Positions 1 to 6,518 of a DNA stretch of 8,320 nucleotides are shown in pieces; the first letter of the stretch is position 1, and each line of letters starts with the position of its first letter. Below the pieces are notes generated by a model. The model saw nothing but the letters and a program-made list of their open reading frames with translations, did no database searches and was not told the DNA's origin. This DNA is from Anaerolineaceae bacterium. Its GTDB lineage: Bacteria; Chloroflexota; Anaerolineae; Anaerolineales; Villigracilaceae. A program made the translations under genes and the position numbers. Location of the stretch: assembly GCA_022181005.1 (NCBI GenBank), contig BQMV01000146.1, forward strand, positions 1-8,320, in the 5' to 3' direction.

Positions 1-861
1 CGAACCAAGCAGAAACACAAGCCCAAAGACCAGCGCAGCTTTCCATGAAATGTTTGAATGTCTACGCAAAAGGGCTGCCCAGCCGGCAAAGACGATTAAC
101 ATGAACACAGCCGCTGCCGGCGAGATTAACAGCATGCCAAACAGGCTCAGACCTAAGGCGAGGATGGTGGAGCGAGAGGGCGACGTCGCTGCATCGCTCC
201 ACGCCGCGAATCCCCAGAATGCGACGGCTGAAAACGTCAATAGATAAGGCTCGCGCATGGCAGACCCGCCCAGCATAATTGATTCGGGATAGAGCGCGAA
301 AATCCAAGTGGAGACCCATGCGATCTTTTCGCCAAAGGTCCGCTCCGTCGCTTTCCAGAAAAAAGGAACGCCCGTCGCGGCGACAAACGCCGCCAGCAAT
401 ATTAACAGCAAAGGGCGTTGCGCGTCGGGCGAAAGGCTGCGGTAGGTCAGCGCGCTCAGCGCCAACAGCCCGCCATATTGATCGGATGAATATTTGCCGC
501 TGAACGCTTCAGCGAGTGGCTTGCCTGAGACCGCCAACTCCCAGGCTTGATCGTCGCGTTTATGTGAATCGGTATAGTAGTAGCCCGCCTGGCTATCTTC
601 CGAGTCGGCGTATCCATAGCTGGGCAACAATGTATAGGCGGCGGCTCCAAACATTAACCGAACGAGAAATGCGAGAGCGACAATTAGCGTAAGCTTGCGT
701 CCGCCAGTAGACCAAACGCTAGAAACTCTGAGAATGGTCAACGCTGGCAAAGAAAGAACAAAGAATCCCAGCCAGCCTCCCTTTTGCAAGAGCGCTAATA
801 GCCCGCTAACAAGGATAGAAAGTGAAAAAATCCAAAGAAAATCGGTTTTCTTGATACACAT
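1..861 (-). CDS. Partial polytopic membrane protein, probable GT-C / family-39-type glycosyltransferase (N-terminal 287 residues)
   Basis: Reading the minus strand from ATG at 861 gives 287 uninterrupted codons to the window edge, so the C-terminus is missing. The protein begins MCIKKTDFLW and has hydrophobic segments at about residues 9-28, 30-45, 57-78, 150-165, 178-197, 203-221, 232-248 and 250-265, with another starting at the edge. After the segment at 57-78 comes a polar loop rich in acidic and aromatic residues (about 81-130: DSEDSQ, GYYYTDSH, KRDDQAW). Later come an FALYPES-like stretch (188-194) and REPYL (203-207). An acidic first extracytoplasmic loop followed by many membrane helices is typical of GT-C enzymes, which use lipid-linked sugar donors outside the membrane. 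The specific substrate cannot be told. An in-frame TAA lies upstream, and no good Shine-Dalgarno precedes the ATG. It diverges from the gene at 1013. The family call is from general resemblance; that this is a real gene is much more certain. Confidence 0.75.
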   Translation of the reverse strand, partial: MCIKKTDFLWIFSLSILVSGLLALLQKGGWLGFFVLSLPALTILRVSSVWSTGGRKLTLIVALAFLVRLMFGAAAYTLLPSYGYADSEDSQAGYYYTDSHKRDDQAWELAVSGKPLAEAFSGKYSSDQYGGLLALSALTYRSLSPDAQRPLLLILLAAFVAATGVPFFWKATERTFGEKIAWVSTWIFALYPESIMLGGSAMREPYLLTFSAVAFWGFAAWSDAATSPSRSTILALGLSLFGMLLISPAAAVFMLIVFAGWAALLRRHSNISWKAALVFGLVFLLGS

Positions 862-1012
862 GCGCGCTGATTGTACCGTAACGAACGTTCTTTCGGCGAA
901 CTGATATAATGACAGCGTAGACGATTATGGCTATATTGCCAATCTATTGACCCAGCGCCGCTCATAATAACGCGCCCGCCATTGGCAGACGCGTTAAGGA
1001 ATCGTATTTTCT

Positions 1013-1483
1013 ATGACACATTCTAAAGATCACGCAGATGTAAAAATTCACCCGCCGGTGTTGTTCCTAATTCATATTGCGGTCGCTTGGGCGTTGGGCA
1101 AATTTATCGTTTTACCGATCATCGCCTCGTCGCCGGCGATTCGCAACATTGGGATAGCGTTAGCGGGCGGCGGCGTTCTATTGGGACTGGGAGCATTTTA
1201 CGCCTTCACCCAAGCGCGTACGACGCTGAATCCGCATGGTTCGGTGAAGACGGTTGTTTCAAGCGGCATTTACCGCTTTACGCGCAACCCGATCTATCTG
1301 GGCATGGCGTTGATATTGCTGGGCTTTCCGCTTACGTTCGGAAACGAATGGGGTATTCCGCTGACGGCGGCGTTCATTTTATTGATGAATAAGCTGGTCA
1401 TTGAGCGCGAAGAGGCGTATCTGGAGCGAAAATTCGGAGAAATGTATACAGGCTACAAGTCTCGCGTGAGACGATGGTTGTAA
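1013..1483 (+). CDS. Isoprenylcysteine carboxyl methyltransferase (ICMT/PEMT) family integral membrane protein
   Basis: This 156-residue protein has about four hydrophobic segments (about residues 14-36, 45-66, 95-110, 112-129). The C-terminal half carries the family signature: SSGIYRFTRNPIYLG at 83-97, then VIEREEAYLERKFGEMY at 129-145 and a basic RVRRWL end. In the family the GxYrxtRxPxYlg stretch and the following E-rich helix form the S-adenosylmethionine site, and here RNP replaces the more common RHP. Bacterial members methylate small or lipid substrates that are mostly unknown. Bacteria generally lack prenylated CaaX proteins, so the ICMT name describes fold rather than substrate. Length is normal. 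The start is supported by AAGGA at 996-1000, although the 12-base spacing is long. The gene appears to be transcribed alone, with a terminator-like hairpin at 1539-1561. The family assignment is confident; the function is not known. Confidence 0.88.
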   Translation: MTHSKDHADVKIHPPVLFLIHIAVAWALGKFIVLPIIASSPAIRNIGIALAGGGVLLGLGAFYAFTQARTTLNPHGSVKTVVSSGIYRFTRNPIYLGMALILLGFPLTFGNEWGIPLTAAFILLMNKLVIEREEAYLERKFGEMYTGYKSRVRRWL

Positions 1484-1535
1484 ATTCCGCTATCCACCGC
1501 CGCTTAGGTCTCTTTACACATTCGCCCTTGTCTTA

Positions 1536-1564
1536 CGCCTCCTCTCAGGCGAGGAGTTTTTCCT
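1536..1564 (+). terminator. Probable intrinsic terminator after the methyltransferase gene
   Basis: CTCCTC (1539-1544) pairs with GAGGAG (1551-1556) around a six-base loop and is followed directly by TTTTTCCTTT. A second, mutually exclusive stem, CGCCT (1536-1540) with AGGCG (1547-1551), overlaps it. The stem is short, but the T-run and the position 55 bases after the stop codon fit a terminator. Confidence 0.6.
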
Positions 1565-1584
1565 TTAATAGTACAATAGCCGCA

Positions 1585-1613
1585 AATAACGTCATCATGT
1601 TATTGTAATAACG
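1585..1613. promoter_or_regulatory. Operator-like repeat cluster AATAAC / GTTATT upstream of lpdA
   Basis: AATAACG occurs at 1585-1591 and again at 1607-1613, exactly 22 bases apart (about two helical turns). Between them GTTATT (1599-1604) forms a 6-2-6 palindrome with the second copy (1599-1612) and an inverted repeat with the first. The arrangement looks like a protein-binding site, but it is AT-rich and short, so chance is possible. No clear -35/-10 pair could be placed beside it. Confidence 0.35.
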
Positions 1614-1621
1614 CTCTCAAT

Positions 1622-1658
1622 CTTTGTCTGAAGCGAATGAGACGTTCGCTTCACAAAG
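1622..1658 (+). promoter_or_regulatory. Strong hairpin or operator immediately upstream of lpdA
   Basis: TGAAGCGAA (1629-1637) and TTCGCTTCA (1645-1653) are perfect 9-base inverted arms around TGAGACG. Outside them CTTTG (1622-1626) pairs with CAAAG (1654-1658), with TC (1627-1628) bulged, giving a 14-bp stem in all. It ends 18 bases before the Shine-Dalgarno AGGAGA (1677-1682) and has no T-run after it, so it is not a terminator. It may be a 5'-UTR structure or a dimeric repressor site controlling lpdA. Confidence 0.5.
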
Positions 1659-1687
1659 CTTGTAACGATATATTTTAGGAGATTCCA

Positions 1688-3076
1688 ATGGCAGAAAATT
1701 TCGATGTGATCGTCATCGGCGCGGGGCCGGCAGGGTATGTCGCCGCGATTCGCGCCGCACAACTGAAACAGAAAGTCGCAATTATAGACAAGCAGTGGCT
1801 GGGCGGCGTATGCTTGAACGTCGGCTGCATCCCATCCAAGTCGCTGTTGAAGAACGCGGATGTGGCGCACACTTTGCGCGAACGCGGTAAAGAATTCGGT
1901 TTTTCATTCGATAATTTAAAATTGGATTACGGCGCAGCCTTCAAGCGTTCGCGTCAGATTTCTGATCGCTTGACAAAGGGCGTGGGCTTCTTAATGAAAA
2001 AGAACAACATCGCCGTCTTCAGCGGCGAAGCAAAATTCACATCTAAAGACGCGCTATCGGTCGCATTACAAGACGGTAAAACGACCGAGCTGAAGGCGAA
2101 GAATTTCATTATTGCCACCGGAGCCAGCGCGGCGATGTTGCCGGGCGTAAAAGTGGACGGAAAGAAGATCGTTACATACGTCGAAGCAATCATGCAAGAG
2201 AAGTTGCCCGCATCCGTCGCGATCATAGGCGGCGGGGCGATCGGCGTAGAATTCGCCACGATCTGGAATTCCTACGGCGTGGATGTGACCATTATTGAAT
2301 TGTTGCCGCGCCTTCTGCCGCGCGAAGATGAGGAGATCAGCAAGGAATTAACAAAGGAATTTGCTAAACGAGGGATCAAGGTCAAGACCGGCGTTAAGTT
2401 CGAAAGCATCGAAACCTCCGCTGCGAAAGTCAAAGTAAAACTACCGGGCGAAACTCTGGAGGTAAGTCAGGTATTAGTAGCGACCGCTTTCACGCCAAAC
2501 AGCAAGAATCTAGGGCTTGAAGCGGCAGGCGTTAAGCTGAGCGAGCGCGGCATGGTGGAGATCAACGAACGAATGCAGACTAACGTGCCCGGCATTTGGG
2601 CGATCGGCGACGTGACCGGCAAACTCATGCTGGCGCATGTCGGTTCGGCAATGGGCATCGTCTGCGCGGAAAATATCGCCGGCGTTGAAACGGTCGCGTT
2701 AGATTACGATATGATGCCGCGCGCCACATACTGCCAACCTCAAGTGGCTTCGTTCGGATATACCGAAGCGCAAGCGCGCGAAAAAGGCTATGTCGTTAAA
2801 GTGGGGCGCTTCCCATTTCAAGCGAACGGCAAAGCGCTGGGGCTGGGCGAGTCGGCGGGTTTCGTCAAAATCGTGATGGATGAGAAATACGGCGAGATTC
2901 TTGGCGCGCACATGCTCGGTCCTGAAGTGACCGAGTTGCTCCCCGAACTCACACTTGCGCACATGATGGAATTGACTCCGCGCGAGATCGCTCGCAACGT
3001 CCACGCGCACCCGACGCTTTCAGAAGCGCTGATGGAAGCCGCGCATGGCGCAGAGGGCAGTCCGATCCACTTGTAG
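1688..3076 (+). CDS. lpdA: Dihydrolipoyl dehydrogenase (E3, dihydrolipoamide dehydrogenase)
   Basis: This cytoplasmic flavoenzyme re-oxidises dihydrolipoyl groups of 2-oxoacid dehydrogenase complexes or the glycine cleavage system, passing electrons through FAD to NAD+. The 462 residues match the usual length. The N-terminal FAD motif GAGPAG is at 11-16, and the redox disulfide Cys42/Cys47 sits in GGVCLNVGCIPSK. The NAD motif GGGAIG is at 181-186, the second FAD motif AIGD at 305-308, and the dimer-interface catalytic pair His441/Glu446 in HPTLSE. The start is fixed by AGGAGA at 1677-1682. Where many relatives have a GRxPN motif, this one reads AFTPN (267-271). No E1, E2 or lipoylation gene is adjacent, so the partner complex is unknown. 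A mercuric reductase or glutathione reductase is unlikely because there is no heavy-metal domain and the C-terminal HPTLSE dyad is typical of E3. Confidence 0.95.
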   Translation: MAENFDVIVIGAGPAGYVAAIRAAQLKQKVAIIDKQWLGGVCLNVGCIPSKSLLKNADVAHTLRERGKEFGFSFDNLKLDYGAAFKRSRQISDRLTKGVGFLMKKNNIAVFSGEAKFTSKDALSVALQDGKTTELKAKNFIIATGASAAMLPGVKVDGKKIVTYVEAIMQEKLPASVAIIGGGAIGVEFATIWNSYGVDVTIIELLPRLLPREDEEISKELTKEFAKRGIKVKTGVKFESIETSAAKVKVKLPGETLEVSQVLVATAFTPNSKNLGLEAAGVKLSERGMVEINERMQTNVPGIWAIGDVTGKLMLAHVGSAMGIVCAENIAGVETVALDYDMMPRATYCQPQVASFGYTEAQAREKGYVVKVGRFPFQANGKALGLGESAGFVKIVMDEKYGEILGAHMLGPEVTELLPELTLAHMMELTPREIARNVHAHPTLSEALMEAAHGAEGSPIHL

Positions 3077-3156
3077 ATTCACCGACGGCGCGCCCTAACG
3101 CTACGATAATCGACGAGGAAATTCATACGTCAAATTAAGCGCGGCGAGAAATTGAG

Positions 3157-3190
3157 TAAAGACCTCCGAGTTTCGGAGGTCTTTATTTTG
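3157..3190. terminator. Strong intrinsic terminator between converging lpdA and kinase genes
   Basis: TAAAGACCTCCGA (3157-3169) pairs perfectly over 13 bp with TCGGAGGTCTTTA (3173-3185) around the loop GTT, and is followed on the plus strand by TTTTG. It should end lpdA transcripts 80 to 110 bases after the stop codon. On the minus strand the tail is weaker (CTCAATTTC), so termination there may be less efficient. The kinase stop codon (3185-3183) lies inside the stem. Confidence 0.88.
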
Positions 3191-6100
3191 CCAACGGGAT
3201 TTGAATAAAGAACGTGCTGCCAGGCAGTTTCTCTTCATCATAGCCGGGGCTTTCCGCCCAAATGGCGCCGTGATGCGCTTTGACGATTCCCGCCGCAATA
3301 GCAAGCCCCAAACCCGGTCCGCCGCCCTTAAATTGCACGCGGCTGGAAGAGTGTAATTCTACTTTACCCAATTGATACAATTTCTCGAAGATCACTTTGA
3401 GATTTTCCGAATCAATGCCGATACCGGTATCGCGCACGCGAATCTCACAGAACTGACCGTTTTCGTTCGTCGCTATCCCTGCGCTCACCTCTACCCTGCC
3501 GCCGTCCGGCGTAAACTTGATCGAATTCACAATAACATTATCCAACGCTTTTTGGATAAGTTCCGTATCGGCGAGCAATTGTGGGATCGTATCGAGGCTG
3601 GAATCTAATACGAGTGAAAGCCGGCGCGTCTGTAGATCGTCCGCATGCTTCTTCTGGATAATGCGCACAATCGGCGCAAGCGCCGCTAATTCGAGGTGTG
3701 GATTTAAAACCTGATTCTCCAAACGAGCGACGTCTAACATGCTGTTGACTACTTGATGCAGGCGATCTACGCCTTGCAACACGCCGTCCACCGCCTGTAG
3801 AATCGTCGCATTTTCCTGCACAGCGGGCGCGGCTCTGACCATGCCCATATAGCCTTTGATGACTGTCAACGGCGTGCGCAGTTCGTGCGCCGCCACTTGA
3901 ATGAAATCGCTCTTGTTCTTATCGAGCTTTTTCAGCGTATCGTGCGCCGCGCCTAATTCTTCCACACGCTGCTCGACCATACGATTCATCATCTCATTGA
4001 AGCGCGTAACTTCGTCAAAAAGATTCGCGTTCTCCAATGCAATAGCGGCTTGCAGAACGAACGTGCTGGCAAGCAAAACGTCGTCTTGATTAAACGCGGA
4101 CGGTTCGCTGCGCGCAACAACCAGCATGCCCATAAATTTATTCTTTGCATACAATGGCAGACTTAAAATGGACCGGTCAGACGGCAACCAGGGCGACTGT
4201 CCCCAACCGCGCGTCTGCCGCGTATCATTAACAAGCAAGGGTTCGCTCTGTTTAGTGAGAAAATGCAGAATATTCGTTCCGTTGATGTTGTAATTTAATT
4301 CTTGAATCGGCGCGCCGGGCGGAAAGCCGCGATGCGCGGCAAGTTCCATGCCGTTCACGCCTTCTAGGAACAAAGCGCTGCGATCATGCGGCAACATATT
4401 TTCCAATTGTTCGACGATCTGCGCCGGCACGTCCGCCACTTTACCAAGCGATGAAATTTGACGCAGCGAACGCGTCAGCGCTTCTGCCGCGCGGCGACGG
4501 GTTTGCTCGCTTGAATACAACTTCGCATTCTCGGCGGCAGTCTGTTCAGACCATTCTTTGGCGATTGATAACTCCGCAGCGTGATTATGCGACTCCTTGA
4601 GCAGTTTTTCCACTTGTTGTTGCGCCTGCTCCCTTTGCTGAACCAGCATAATACGCAACAGCGCGCTGCTGACAAGATTACGCACGCGCACGCACACTTC
4701 CCAATCATGCGCGCTCATTTCGATCCACATGAAGCCGAAGCGGTTGCGCGCCAGCGCCAGCGGCATCACGATCGCCGTCGTTCGTCGTTTCGAGGGCGCG
4801 TGCCCCAGCGGGGTCAACTGACCGGTAACAAGCGCAATACGCTTCTGCGGAACGCTGAAAGCGTTATTTTCATATTGGAACAGCACGCTATACGGTCCGA
4901 CTGGCGCGTTTGTATCGCCGTAATACATCACATACCAGCGTTCGATTCCCATCGTCGGAAAATGGTCCGACACCGCCGCGCCGAGTTCGGTCATGTCCAT
5001 TACTGGAGCCATAGAGAAGCCAAAGGCTTGTAAAATATTTTCCTGTTGCTCCAGCGCCAGCCTGCGATACGCCTGCGTACGACGCGAAAGTTCGCCGGTT
5101 AACAGCCGCGCCTGCTGAAAGAGATTCTCGGCGCCCAGCATGACCGTATGATTAACAATGCCGCCCAATGCATAACGCCGCATCGTTGAAAGAACGTTAT
5201 GCCAGACATCGGCGGATAAGCCATGTTTTTGCATTAATTCGACCATAGCATTGATAGATTTCAGGAAGTCGTCGCCGGCAGCGACATCGCGCAATGCCAA
5301 GAGAAATGAGTCCCATGCACGCTCAAAACGTTCGTGGAATGCGCCGCGCGCAGAATCCCCTTCGGCGACGCCGACAACGTCTAATAGCGCCAGGATCGCA
5401 GCGTCTCGCTTATTTTCCAAACGACCTGTCTTCGCCACCTCGCGCGGCGCAACGGCGGCTTGTTTCACATTTTCAGGTAGGCACCCGCACGACCAGCGGA
5501 TTAGTAATTGCGTAGGCGTCACCGTTATTTTTTGCAGCGCTTCGCCGTTCATGCGACTCAACAACGCTTCAAACGCCTGTTTCCCGGCCGTGTAAAATGA
5601 TTGTCGCACCGTCGTCAGCGGCGCGCCGGTCGCTTGCGCTTCACGCTGATCGTCGAAGCCAGCCACGGCCACGTCATCCGGCACGCGCACGCCGCGCTCT
5701 TGCAGCGCTTCAAGCGCGCCGAACGCCATACGATCATTTGCCGCAACAATCGCTTGCGGGCGAATCTTGCGCTCGTCGAATAGAGTCAAAACTGCGTTCC
5801 GTCCGCTTTCAGGCGTGAAATCGCCCTGCGCGACCAACTTTTCATCGAAGCGCAACCCGTGCGCTTCGAGTTCTTCTTTATATGCTCGAAAGCGTTGTTC
5901 AGCGTCAATTTGTCCGGCGATGCCGCGTACGAACGCGATCTTTGTATATCCATGCGTTTCGATCAAATGGCGCACTTCGGCGCGCATGCCTCCGACATTG
6001 TCGGCGATGAACATGTGCGCGTCTTCAAGCTCCACCGATTGCGTCACAATGGGAACGCTGCGAAAGCGTTCACGAAACAATGCCAAATCGTCCGCTGTTA

Positions 6101-6356
6101 CGCCATACGCGACGTCGGCAGTGAAGATTAAACCGTCAAATTGATCAGGCTTGGCAAGATTGTATAAATAGAAAGAATCTTCGGGGCGCTTCGATTGGGC
6201 TGAGTGCGCCAGAGTCCCTCCGATAAAATGTACAACATTGACGTTCGCCTCTTCCGCCGCATGATTAATGCCCGCGATGAATTCCGCGCCCCAGGCGCGC
6301 CCAACTTGGGCGGCAAAAATTGCGATCGTCTTACGTTTATTCGATGAAGAAGGCAT
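3183..6356 (-). CDS. Cytoplasmic hybrid sensor histidine kinase: LacI-like periplasmic-binding-type sensor + GAF + HisKA + HATPase
   Basis: The 1057-residue protein has no signal peptide or membrane segment, so it should sense in the cytoplasm. Residues about 8-290 form a LacI/GalR-type ligand-binding domain: KTIAIFAAQVG at 9-19, GLIFTADVAYG near 75-85, IVAANDRMAFGALEAL at 203-218 and DVAVAGFDD at 228-236. It lacks the N-terminal DNA-binding helix-turn-helix of true LacI repressors and ends with SCGC (289-292). A helical region (about 310-440) and an uncertain alpha/beta segment (about 445-570, perhaps GAF-like) follow. Next come a coiled coil (about 570-625), a GAF domain (about 632-778), and a HisKA domain with phospho-acceptor His824 in AAHELRTPL. 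The HATPase has an N-box (Asn940, Asn944), the G1 box DTGIG (976-980) and the G2 box GGGPGLGLA (1011-1019). No receiver domain is fused and no response regulator is nearby. The start follows a 39-base predicted leader without a good Shine-Dalgarno. Domain calls are from visible motifs; a sugar or sugar-like ligand is inferred. Confidence 0.92.
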   Translation of the reverse strand: MPSSSNKRKTIAIFAAQVGRAWGAEFIAGINHAAEEANVNVVHFIGGTLAHSAQSKRPEDSFYLYNLAKPDQFDGLIFTADVAYGVTADDLALFRERFRSVPIVTQSVELEDAHMFIADNVGGMRAEVRHLIETHGYTKIAFVRGIAGQIDAEQRFRAYKEELEAHGLRFDEKLVAQGDFTPESGRNAVLTLFDERKIRPQAIVAANDRMAFGALEALQERGVRVPDDVAVAGFDDQREAQATGAPLTTVRQSFYTAGKQAFEALLSRMNGEALQKITVTPTQLLIRWSCGCLPENVKQAAVAPREVAKTGRLENKRDAAILALLDVVGVAEGDSARGAFHERFERAWDSFLLALRDVAAGDDFLKSINAMVELMQKHGLSADVWHNVLSTMRRYALGGIVNHTVMLGAENLFQQARLLTGELSRRTQAYRRLALEQQENILQAFGFSMAPVMDMTELGAAVSDHFPTMGIERWYVMYYGDTNAPVGPYSVLFQYENNAFSVPQKRIALVTGQLTPLGHAPSKRRTTAIVMPLALARNRFGFMWIEMSAHDWEVCVRVRNLVSSALLRIMLVQQREQAQQQVEKLLKESHNHAAELSIAKEWSEQTAAENAKLYSSEQTRRRAAEALTRSLRQISSLGKVADVPAQIVEQLENMLPHDRSALFLEGVNGMELAAHRGFPPGAPIQELNYNINGTNILHFLTKQSEPLLVNDTRQTRGWGQSPWLPSDRSILSLPLYAKNKFMGMLVVARSEPSAFNQDDVLLASTFVLQAAIALENANLFDEVTRFNEMMNRMVEQRVEELGAAHDTLKKLDKNKSDFIQVAAHELRTPLTVIKGYMGMVRAAPAVQENATILQAVDGVLQGVDRLHQVVNSMLDVARLENQVLNPHLELAALAPIVRIIQKKHADDLQTRRLSLVLDSSLDTIPQLLADTELIQKALDNVIVNSIKFTPDGGRVEVSAGIATNENGQFCEIRVRDTGIGIDSENLKVIFEKLYQLGKVELHSSSRVQFKGGGPGLGLAIAAGIVKAHHGAIWAESPGYDEEKLPGSTFFIQIPLAK

Positions 6357-6381
6357 CTTTATATCTACGGTTAAAGCGGCG

Positions 6382-6402
6382 TTGTCACCGCATCGGTGAC
6401 AA
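6382..6402. promoter_or_regulatory. Perfect 9-3-9 palindromic operator in the kinase/transporter divergent region
   Basis: The left arm TTGTCACCG (6382-6390) and right arm CGGTGACAA (6394-6402) are exact inverted repeats around CAT. The site lies immediately downstream of the TATACT -10 box facing the kinase, so it would cover that transcription start. It is about 64 bases upstream of the transporter's -35 box. Length and symmetry fit a dimeric repressor site such as LacI, TetR or MarR families use. Which regulator binds it is unknown. Confidence 0.7.
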
Positions 6403-6407
6403 GTATA
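6402..6407 (-). promoter_or_regulatory. -10 box (TATACT) of a predicted kinase promoter
   Basis: On the minus strand TATACT reads from 6407 to 6402. The hexamer 17 bases upstream is GGCTGT (6430-6425), a poor -35 match, so the promoter may need an activator or use a different sigma factor. Transcription would begin near 6395, inside the palindrome, giving a leader of about 39 bases before the kinase ATG. Confidence 0.4.
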
Positions 6408-6415
6408 ACGCGTTA
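6406..6415. promoter_or_regulatory. Second short palindrome TAACGCGTTA
   Basis: A perfect 10-base palindrome sits three bases beyond the 9-3-9 operator and overlaps the edge of the kinase -10 box. It could be a half-site or second factor's site, but a 10-base palindrome is short enough to occur by chance. Confidence 0.25.
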
Positions 6416-6465
6416 CGCCGCGCTACAGCCTGATTTCGCCGCTTACAGTTTTCTAAACTCGCTCG

Positions 6466-6493
6466 TTGAATTTTACTCGCCCCAATGTATAAT
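6466..6493 (+). promoter_or_regulatory. Sigma-70-type promoter of the MFS transporter
   Basis: TTGAAT (6466-6471) and a consensus TATAAT (6488-6493) are separated by 16 bases. Transcription should start near 6500, leaving a leader of about 20 bases before the ATG at 6519. The sequence resembles a vegetative promoter and rules out translation from the earlier in-frame ATG at 6396. Confidence 0.75.
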
Positions 6494-6503
6494 CCCTCCG
6501 TTC

Positions 6504-6510
6504 GAAGAGG
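6504..6510 (+). promoter_or_regulatory. Ribosome binding site that sets the transporter start
   Basis: GAAGAGG is eight bases before the ATG at 6519, a near-ideal distance. This site together with the promoter just upstream selects 6519 over the in-frame ATG at 6396. Confidence 0.75.
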
Positions 6511-6518
6511 ACAAATTC

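Noticed and set aside
62..319. Short minus-strand frame of 85 codons near the left edge
   Set aside because: It lies in a different frame from the longer membrane protein reading through the whole region, and its translation has no protein-like pattern.
883..890. GAACGTTC palindrome as a LexA-type site
   Set aside because: An eight-base palindrome is common by chance, and the neighbouring genes have no link to DNA repair.
905..910. TATAAT as a promoter for the methyltransferase gene
   Set aside because: No acceptable -35 hexamer lies 16 to 18 bases upstream, and it would leave a leader of about 100 bases. It may be chance in an AT-rich gap.
1669..1674. TATATT as the lpdA -10 box
   Set aside because: It is eight bases from the AGGAGA ribosome binding site start and 14 from the ATG, so the transcript would begin at or inside the binding site.
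4581..5033. Plus-strand open frame of 150 codons opposite the kinase gene
   Set aside because: It is antisense to a well-supported coding sequence, has His/Arg-rich low-complexity translation, and lacks a ribosome binding site.
5486..6356. A separate LacI-family transcriptional repressor gene
   Set aside because: The domain lacks the N-terminal helix-turn-helix and the frame continues without a break into the kinase domains, so it is a sensor module.
6396..6518. Earlier in-frame ATG at 6396 extending the MFS protein by 41 residues
   Set aside because: The extension runs across the TTGAAT-16-TATAAT promoter and the predicted transcription start, has no ribosome binding site, and its residues lack transporter character. 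The ATG at 6519 has GAAGAGG at the right distance.
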